A DNA stretch of 5,778 nt from Acidobacteriota bacterium (GTDB lineage Bacteria; Acidobacteriota; Vicinamibacteria; Vicinamibacterales; SCN-69-37), in assembly GCA_021824055.1 (NCBI GenBank), contig JAKALV010000216.1, positions 1-5,778 on the forward strand, given 5' to 3'. A program made the translations under genes and the position numbers. Positions 1-4,656 of the stretch are shown one piece after another. The notes under the pieces were generated by a model. That model searched no databases. It saw only the letters and a list, made by a program, of their open reading frames with translations, and was not told the DNA's origin. The first letter of the stretch is position 1. Each line of letters starts with the position of its first letter.

Positions 1-1
1 C

Positions 2-130
2 GTTCTCGTGATTCTCTGGCTGCTGGGGCTCGTTGGCACCTTCGCCATCGGCCAGTTCGTCCACGTCCTGCTGGTCGTCGCCATCGTCCTGTTCGTGCTC
101 GGACTGCTGCAAGGCCGGCGCACCGTCTAA
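2..130 (+). CDS. Lmo0937-type (DUF5670) small membrane protein, 3' end
   Basis: The last 42 codons of a gene that begins left of the window are visible, ending at TAA 128-130. The peptide is almost entirely hydrophobic: a first segment VLVILWLLGLVGTFAIG, a short polar hinge (QFVH), a second segment LLVVAIVLFVLGLL, and a basic tail QGRRTV. Two helices separated by a Gly-rich hinge and ending in a short Arg-rich tail match the roughly 50-residue lmo0937/DUF5670 membrane proteins. Probably only a few N-terminal residues are missing. The role of the family is unknown; members are common near stress genes in soil bacteria (general recollection). The ATPase starts 24 nt downstream with no visible terminator, so read-through is likely. 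The family assignment rests on pattern and length only. Confidence 0.72.
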   Translation, partial: VLVILWLLGLVGTFAIGQFVHVLLVVAIVLFVLGLLQGRRTV

Positions 131-154
131 CGGCATAGAATCGACCTGCCAGAC

Positions 155-2539
155 ATGAGTCAACCGGACCCGGGGGGCGGACTTACTCGTGGAGACGTTG
201 ACGCACGGCGTCAGGAACACGGCTACAACGAAGTCGCCGAGCATCGGGAGCATCCGGTCCGCGCATTCCTCGGAAAATTCTGGGGTCTGTCGGCCTGGAT
301 GCTCGAAGTGATCATGGTCCTGTCGGCGGTCCTTCGGAAATACCCCGACCTTGTCGTCGTGAGCGCGCTGCTCGTCGTCAACGCCGTCATCAGTTTCCTG
401 CAGGAGCGCCGGGCCGCCGGTGTCGTGGAGACGCTGCGAAAGCGGTTGCAGGTCAGCGCGCGGGTGCTGCGCGAATCGAGCTGGCAGGTCATTCCCGCCA
501 GAGAGCTGGTCCCTGACGATACGGTCCGTGTGCGTGCCGGCGACGTGATTCCCGCGGACGTGAAACTCGTCACCGGCACGGTCAGCGTCGACGAGTCGGC
601 CCTGACGGGCGAGTCCAAGGACGCCGACAAGGCGCCCGGCGACGTTCTCGCATCGGGATCCGTGGTGCGACGTGGCGAAGGCACCGGCGTGGTCACGCTG
701 ATCGGCGCCAAGACGTTGTTCGGGCGAACCACGGAACTCGTGCAGCAGGCGCGCCCGAAGCTCCACATCGACGCGGTGATGGCCAAAGTGGTCCGGTGGC
801 TGTTTCTTGTGGTCGGCGTATTGCTGGCGATGGTGGTGGTGCAGTCGGTCGTACGCGGCACGCCCCTCCTCGAAGTCGTGCCGCTGTTGCTCATTCTCCT
901 CATGAGCGCGATCCCGCTCTCGCTCCCGGTGATGTTCACGGTCAGCATGGCCGTGGGGTCCAAGGAACTCGCCAAACGCGGCGTGCTGGTCACGCGCCTG
1001 AGTGCCGCGGAAGATGCGGCGACGATGGATGTGTTGTGCGTGGACAAGACCGGCACGATCACCATGAACCAATTGGCCGTCACTGGCGTGATCCCGCTCG
1101 AGCACGCCACGAACGCCGACGTGCTGTTCGCCGGCGCGCTTGCGTCACAGGACGCCAACCAGGATCCCATCGACCTCGCGTTTCTGGCCGCGGCAAAGGC
1201 CGAGAACGCCTTCGACGGCCGGGCCGCGACGACGCCGGTCTCATTCGCGCCGTTTGATGCGAAGAACCGGCGGACGGAAGCCGTCGTTGAGCAGGGTGGG
1301 CAGCGGCTGCGGGCGATGAAGGGCGCCGTGGACACGATCGCGCACACGTGCGGGCTGACGCCGGCGGCGATCGGCGCGCTGGAGGCGCGCGTCAAGGACT
1401 CCGCCCTGAAGGGATATCGCACGTTGGCGGTGGCCCAGGGTCCCGAGACGGGCGCGCTGGTACTGCTCGGATTGGTGACGCTCTACGACCCGCTTCGACC
1501 CGACGCGGCGCAACTCATCACCACGCTCCGCGACCTCGGCGTGCCGGTCAAGATGCTCACGGGCGACGCGCTGGCGGTCGCCAGTGAGATCGCGCGTGGC
1601 GTCGGGCTGTCCAACATCACGCGCATGGCCGACGTGAAGCGCGCCGGCGACGCGGCCGGCAGCGACGCGGTCGATCTGCTCGCCGGAGTTGACGGGATCG
1701 CCGAGGTGTACCCGGAGGACAAGTACATCGTCGTGAAACACCTGCAGGCCGCGGGACACGTGACGGGCATGACGGGGGACGGCGTCAACGACGCGCCCGC
1801 GCTCCGCCAGGCGGAAGTGGGCATCGCCGTCAGTTCCGCGACCGACGTGGCCAAGGGCGCCGCCAGCGTCGTGCTGACCGAGCCAGGATTGTCGAACATC
1901 GTGGCGTTGGTTGAGCAGGGGCGGACGATCTATCAGCGCATTCTCACGTACATCGTCAACAAGATCAGCCGCACCATTCTGAAAACGGCGTTCGTCGCGA
2001 TCGCCTTCGCGGTGACCGGCCGGTTTGTCATGTCGGCCTTTGCCATGCTGCTGCTGGTCTTCATCACTGACGCGGGCAAGATCTCGCTGGCGACCGATCA
2101 CGTGCGCGCGTCCCGGCAACCGGAGACGTGGAACATCGGGCCGCTCATCGCGGTCTCGGTCGTGCTGGGCATCCTGATGGTCGCTGAGTCGCTTCTGGTG
2201 CTGTGGATCGGCTGGACGCGTTTTGGCGTCGCCAGCGATCCCGCGCTCTATACGTTCAGTTTTCTCACCCTGCTGTACTTCGCCGCGTTTTCGATTGTGT
2301 CCGCGCGCGAACGCCGCTGGTTCTGGGCCACGTGGCCCAGCTGGCCGGTGGTTGCAGCGGTCGTGTCCGAGATCCTCGTCGGCACCGCCGTTACTCTCGT
2401 GGGCCTCCCCGGGCTCGTGCGGCTGCCTCTCTCACAAACGCTCGCCATCTTCGGCTTCGCCATGGTCTCGTGCCTGTTTGTGAACGATGCCGTCAAGGTG
2501 GCGTTGATCCGATGGCGCCTGTCGTCGTCGAGCGCGTAA
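155..2539 (+). CDS. P3A-type plasma-membrane proton-efflux P-type ATPase
   Basis: A complete 794-residue P-type ATPase that should couple ATP hydrolysis to cation export, most likely H+, across the inner membrane. The domains appear in the expected order: M1-M2 (about 44-82), actuator domain with TGES (151-154), M3-M4 (about 211-262) with PLSLP (254-258), phosphorylation motif DKTGTIT with Asp297, nucleotide domain with PFDAKNRRTEA (366-376) and KGA (389-391), then DPLRPD (445-450), MLTGDA (467-472), GDGVNDAP (541-548) and M5-M10 (about 606-782). The M4 sequence lacks the CPC of heavy-metal P1B pumps and the PEGLP of Ca2+ P2A pumps. Asp639 in M6 lines up with the proton-binding Asp684 of plant AHA2, and Lys610 with its Arg655 (my mental alignment). 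The chain stops just after M10, so it lacks the C-terminal autoinhibitory domain of plant pumps, as is usual in bacterial and archaeal members. No clear Shine-Dalgarno precedes ATG 155; the start is the first ATG that preserves the N-terminal family region. Function as a proton pump is inferred from the subfamily. Confidence 0.93.
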   Translation: MSQPDPGGGLTRGDVDARRQEHGYNEVAEHREHPVRAFLGKFWGLSAWMLEVIMVLSAVLRKYPDLVVVSALLVVNAVISFLQERRAAGVVETLRKRLQVSARVLRESSWQVIPARELVPDDTVRVRAGDVIPADVKLVTGTVSVDESALTGESKDADKAPGDVLASGSVVRRGEGTGVVTLIGAKTLFGRTTELVQQARPKLHIDAVMAKVVRWLFLVVGVLLAMVVVQSVVRGTPLLEVVPLLLILLMSAIPLSLPVMFTVSMAVGSKELAKRGVLVTRLSAAEDAATMDVLCVDKTGTITMNQLAVTGVIPLEHATNADVLFAGALASQDANQDPIDLAFLAAAKAENAFDGRAATTPVSFAPFDAKNRRTEAVVEQGGQRLRAMKGAVDTIAHTCGLTPAAIGALEARVKDSALKGYRTLAVAQGPETGALVLLGLVTLYDPLRPDAAQLITTLRDLGVPVKMLTGDALAVASEIARGVGLSNITRMADVKRAGDAAGSDAVDLLAGVDGIAEVYPEDKYIVVKHLQAAGHVTGMTGDGVNDAPALRQAEVGIAVSSATDVAKGAASVVLTEPGLSNIVALVEQGRTIYQRILTYIVNKISRTILKTAFVAIAFAVTGRFVMSAFAMLLLVFITDAGKISLATDHVRASRQPETWNIGPLIAVSVVLGILMVAESLLVLWIGWTRFGVASDPALYTFSFLTLLYFAAFSIVSARERRWFWATWPSWPVVAAVVSEILVGTAVTLVGLPGLVRLPLSQTLAIFGFAMVSCLFVNDAVKVALIRWRLSSSSA

Positions 2540-2545
2540 CCACGA

Positions 2546-2551
2546 TTGACA
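2546..2551 (+). promoter_or_regulatory. Possible -35 box upstream of the metallothionein gene
   Basis: A perfect TTGACA lies 7 nt after the ATPase stop codon, in the 63-nt gap before the metallothionein start. No good -10 hexamer sits 16-18 nt downstream (that stretch reads CAGCCAG). GATAGT at 2591-2596 resembles a -10 but lies 39 nt away and would leave almost no leader. This may be a real promoter with a weak or activator-dependent -10, or chance. It is the only hint of a separate promoter for the metallothionein-ferritin pair. Confidence 0.2.
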
Positions 2552-2602
2552 ACTGTGCGTTAGGAGACAGCCAGACGCCGCCCGAATTGCGATAGTGCGG
2601 TT

Positions 2603-2752
2603 ATGACCGAATCCACCAAGTGCGCCCATCCCGCTTGCCGCTGCACCGTCCCGAAGGACGGCGCGCATGGCAAGTTCTGTTGCGAACACTGCAAGGCCGC
2701 CGGCGACACGTCCGAGCTGCGTTGCGAGTGTCACCATTCATCGTGCAAGTGA
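2603..2752 (+). CDS. Bacterial metallothionein (SmtA/BmtA type)
   Basis: A 49-residue cytosolic protein with nine cysteines (7, 12, 14, 26, 27, 30, 41, 43, 48) and five histidines (9, 22, 29, 44, 45). The layout is CAHPACRC near the N-terminus, FCCEHC in the middle and CECHHSSC at the C-terminus. Nine Cys plus His in this spacing, with a central (Y/F)C(C/S)xxC element, is the pattern of bacterial zinc-finger-like metallothioneins such as Synechococcus SmtA, also 9 Cys, and the Pseudomonas forms. These bind about four Zn2+ or Cd2+ ions, and sometimes Cu+, in a thiolate/imidazole cluster that buffers or detoxifies metal. ATG 2603 is the first start in frame; the ribosome site is weak (GTGCGG just upstream). 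The stop lies 11 nt before the ferritin-like start, implying one transcript. Which metal it binds cannot be read from sequence. Confidence 0.88.
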   Translation: MTESTKCAHPACRCTVPKDGAHGKFCCEHCKAAGDTSELRCECHHSSCK

Positions 2753-2763
2753 AAAAGGACCCA

Positions 2764-3228
2764 ATGCCGACAAAATCCGCAGCCATCACCAGGGAGGCGC
2801 TCGTCGCGCTTCTGAACGACGATCTGTCACGTGAGTTTCAGGCCGTCATTGCCTACGTCGTCTACTCGCAGACCTTGAAGGGTGCGCAGTATATGGCCAT
2901 TGCGAAAGAACTCGAAGGCCATGCCGGGCAGGAATTGCAGCATGCGCTGACGATCGCCAGGCAGATCGACTATCTGGGTGGCGCGCCGACGACCGTGGCA
3001 CGTGCGGTGAAGGTGTCGGCCAAGGCCGAGGCGATGCTGCAGTTCGACCTCGACAACGAGGGCGAGACGATCACGAACTACCGCGAGCGCGTGCGCCAGT
3101 GCGAAGCGCTTGGTGAGTATGCGATGGCCGAGGAGATTCGCGAAATTCTCCGGACCGAGCAGGAACACCAGATCGATCTGGCCACCGCGCTGAACAAGAA
3201 CGTGCCGGCGCTGTCCGCACCCCGATAG
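2764..3228 (+). CDS. Ferritin-like di-iron protein (bacterioferritin-like, non-haem)
   Basis: A 154-residue four-helix-bundle protein of the ferritin/bacterioferritin superfamily, expected to oxidise Fe2+ at a di-iron centre and possibly store iron in an oligomeric shell. Visible ligands are Glu24 (helix A, REFQAVIAY), Glu57 and His60 (helix B, QELQHA), Glu99 (helix C, DNEGET) and Glu132 with His135 (helix D, EQEHQ). Their spacing equals that of E. coli Bfr (Glu18, Glu51, His54, Glu94, Glu127, His130). The position of the Bfr haem ligand Met52 is Leu58 here, so haem binding in the classic way is unlikely. The open frame extends back to 2620, but ATG 2764 is preferred: AAAAAGGA (2753-2759) lies 4 nt upstream and the upstream codons belong to the metallothionein in another frame. 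Genuine storage versus a small ferritin-like oxidase is undecided. The gene follows the metallothionein by 11 nt. Confidence 0.9.
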   Translation: MPTKSAAITREALVALLNDDLSREFQAVIAYVVYSQTLKGAQYMAIAKELEGHAGQELQHALTIARQIDYLGGAPTTVARAVKVSAKAEAMLQFDLDNEGETITNYRERVRQCEALGEYAMAEEIREILRTEQEHQIDLATALNKNVPALSAPR

Positions 3229-3239
3229 CTACGACGGGG
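3220..3239. terminator. GC hairpin straddling two convergent stop codons
   Basis: CCCCG (3220-3224) and CGGGG (3235-3239) form a 5-bp GC stem around a 10-nt loop that contains TAGCTA. That hexamer is the TAG stop of the ferritin-like gene and, on the other strand, the TAG stop of the methyltransferase. No T-run follows on either strand, so it is not a canonical intrinsic terminator. Its placement between convergent genes makes a weak bidirectional stop plausible, but the stem is short. Confidence 0.2.
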
Positions 3240-4107
3240 CGGTTGGCGGCTGCGTCGGCTTGGTGACAACGGTTGCCAGGAGGTACCCGTGCCGCCGCAC
3301 GGCCGGCACGTGACGATCGAGAAGGATGAACGGGCGCATGAGCGCGCCGGTCACCTTCGAGAGCGGCCGGCACCAGGTATGGCACGCCAGGTCGAGCATG
3401 CGCAGCCAGCCGGGAATGAACAGGATCGCGGTTTCGGCGACGACGACCAGGCCGGAGCGTTCCACCATGCGCCGGAGGGCGCGGCGCGAGTACGACTTTT
3501 CGTAGCCGTAGCCGTAGAGCCCCAGAAACTGCAGCGTGGTCGAGAACAGCGGACGCAGGAACGGATCGTGCCGGTTCGGCACGCCGATGATGGCGCGTCC
3601 GCCTGGTTTGAGCACACGCGCCATTTCCGTGATGGCGTACTCGGTTTCATTGAAGTGCTCGATGGTGCCCATCGAGTAGACCGCGTCGAAGCTGTTGTCG
3701 GCAAACGGCAGATCGCGCACGTCGCCGACGGTGGCCTGCAGGCCGTGACGGGGATCCGAATCTCTCTCGAACGCCGCAAGCGCCTGCCGCACCGTGGGCG
3801 CGGAGATGTCCACGCCATATGCCAGCGCGCCCTGCCGATCGGCCCACGCGAGGATACGCGTGTTCTTGGCCTCGTCCCAAAGATCCGTCTTCAGAATCTT
3901 CAGCCCGTCGAGGTTCGGAAAGTGCTCGGTAAAGAGACGCCGCTCGTTGTCCGAGTAGTACTGCGTGGACACCGCTCCGGCCAGGTCGGGGAAGCGCTCG
4001 CCGACGCCGGCCCAAAATCCCTGATACGTCTTCTCCTGACTGATCACGGCAGCAGCGCCTCTGGGCACGAACTTACTCGCGTCCATCGGCCGTTCGGCCG
4101 TGTCCAT
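3229..4107 (-). CDS. Class I SAM-dependent methyltransferase with atypical motif I
   Basis: A 292-residue methyltransferase-11-like protein (numbered from the chosen start). Supporting motifs are the acidic residue after strand 2 (YGVDIS, Asp100), motif II region GDVRDLPFADNSFDAVYS (128-145) followed by GTIEHF (147-152), and the post-motif VLKPGGRAIIGVPN (165-178). A C-terminal hydrophobic stretch (AILFIPGWLRMLDLA, 227-241) could shape a substrate pocket or membrane contact. Motif I, normally GxGxG, reads ILKTDLWDEAKNTRIL (71-86), so the glycine loop is missing although the rest of the fold looks intact. ATG 4105-4107 is chosen because AGGAGG (4120-4125 on the minus strand) lies 12 nt upstream; the frame is open back to 4146, and ATG 4084-4086 is another option. 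The start overlaps the speD 3' end by 35 nt, suggesting translational coupling. Its substrate is unknown; O-, N- and C-methylation are all possible. Confidence 0.8.
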   Translation of the reverse strand: MDTAERPMDASKFVPRGAAAVISQEKTYQGFWAGVGERFPDLAGAVSTQYYSDNERRLFTEHFPNLDGLKILKTDLWDEAKNTRILAWADRQGALAYGVDISAPTVRQALAAFERDSDPRHGLQATVGDVRDLPFADNSFDAVYSMGTIEHFNETEYAITEMARVLKPGGRAIIGVPNRHDPFLRPLFSTTLQFLGLYGYGYEKSYSRRALRRMVERSGLVVVAETAILFIPGWLRMLDLACHTWCRPLSKVTGALMRPFILLDRHVPAVRRHGYLLATVVTKPTQPPTAPS

Positions 4108-4453
4108 CGGCTCGGAGAACCTCCTGAACCGATACGCCGTCGGCACCGAAGACCTTTCCGAGATCGACGATGGCCGCGAGGCTCTTCAGCCTGGTGGAAC
4201 ACGAGAAGATGTCGATATTGGCCGTGCCGGTTTCGGGCCACGTGTGCAGAATCGCGTGCGATTCGGCGAGGATCAGAACACACGTCAAGCCCTTGCCTGG
4301 AAAGCTGTGCGCGACGCTTTCCACCACTGTCGCGCCTGCACGTTCGAGTGCCTCCTTGAACGTCCCGGCAGCCTTTTCCGAACTCATCGACGGCAGAGCG
4401 GTGCATCGACGGAAGTCGACAGCGTAGAGCACCGGCTGTTCGTGAACAGTCAT
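4073..4453 (-). CDS. speD: S-adenosylmethionine decarboxylase-like proenzyme (prokaryotic class 1b)
   Basis: A 126-residue pyruvoyl enzyme of the SpeD family, which decarboxylates SAM to supply the aminopropyl donor for spermidine synthesis. The core reads LILAESHAILHTWPE (60-74) and then IDIFSCS (80-86). Self-cleavage is expected between Glu64 and Ser65, Ser65 becoming the pyruvoyl group; His70 and Cys85 correspond to the processing and catalytic residues, each offset by two from Thermotoga maritima SpeD (Ser63, His68, Cys83). The N-terminus (VLYAVDFRRCTALPS) diverges from the usual LxxDLYGC signature, and the tail (RADGHGRTADGRE) is family-atypical. No speE (spermidine synthase) is in the window. 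Some SpeD relatives are known to have become arginine or ornithine decarboxylases, so substrate is less sure than fold. The ribosome site before ATG 4451-4453 is weak. It leads a two-gene unit with the overlapping methyltransferase. Confidence 0.85.
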   Translation of the reverse strand: MTVHEQPVLYAVDFRRCTALPSMSSEKAAGTFKEALERAGATVVESVAHSFPGKGLTCVLILAESHAILHTWPETGTANIDIFSCSTRLKSLAAIVDLGKVFGADGVSVQEVLRADGHGRTADGRE

Positions 4454-4562
4454 CAGGACTCGACGGTACTACCGCGCGCCCGGCGAGGTGTGTGCGAAAT
4501 GTGACAGCGCGACCTGAGGACCGGGCCGTACAGTCGGATCCGTTAGTCGGCCGGTCGAGCGC

Positions 4563-4580
4563 GGCGACGAGAGAGTCGCC
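4563..4580 (+). other. Perfect 6-bp hairpin in the leader of the ice-binding gene
   Basis: GGCGAC (4563-4568), loop GAGAGA (4569-4574), GTCGCC (4575-4580). With one bulged C at 4581 the stem gains two more GC pairs (4561-4562 with 4582-4583). It lies 76 nt upstream of the ATG and has no following T-run, so it is not an intrinsic terminator. It could be a 5'UTR stability element, a protein-binding site or an operator. No known riboswitch core was recognised around it. Confidence 0.35.
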
Positions 4581-4644
4581 CGCTGCGTGTCGAGGACAGG
4601 ACAGCCGCTTCCATGATGGTCATGCAGCCTGCGCATGTCCCTGT

Positions 4645-4650
4645 GAGGGA
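4645..4650 (+). promoter_or_regulatory. Shine-Dalgarno of the ice-binding gene
   Basis: GAGGGA, 6 nt upstream of ATG 4657. This fixes the start: the translation that follows gives a basic N-terminus and hydrophobic signal peptide, and the frame stays open to the window edge. Confidence 0.7.
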
Positions 4651-4656
4651 AATCAA

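Larger units (their letters stand above)
4454..4656. other. Divergent intergenic region between speD and the ice-binding gene
   Basis: These 203 nt must carry the promoters of both diverging genes, but I see no convincing -35/-10 pair on either strand. On the plus strand GTGACA (4501-4506) and TACAGT (4529-4534) are partial matches with a 22-nt spacer, which is too long. Structures present are an 11-bp odd palindrome, CGGTA-C-TACCG (4464-4474), 10 nt upstream of speD, and a hairpin at 4563-4580. CATGC (4620s) and GCATG (4630s) can also pair weakly just before the ice-binding ribosome site. Confidence 0.4.

Noticed and set aside
223..1422. Long minus-strand open frame (399 codons) antisense to the ATPase
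   Set aside because: It lies wholly inside a gene with all P-type ATPase motifs; the translation is Ser/Thr/Arg-rich low-complexity with no recognisable domain. Such antisense frames are expected in GC-rich genes.
2620..2763. N-terminal extension of the ferritin-like gene by 48 codons
   Set aside because: The region encodes the 9-Cys metallothionein in another frame, the extension is Arg-rich and unlike ferritins, and a good ribosome site precedes ATG 2764.
3289..4359. Plus-strand open frame (356 codons) antisense to the methyltransferase and speD
   Set aside because: The translation is Arg/His/Gly-rich without motifs, while the opposite strand encodes two recognisable enzymes.
4505..4656. 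Possible cyclic-di-GMP or other riboswitch upstream of the ice-binding gene
   Set aside because: I looked for the conserved GEMM-type core (GCAAA and ACGCAAAGCC-like segments) and other familiar cores and did not find them; only a simple hairpin is present.
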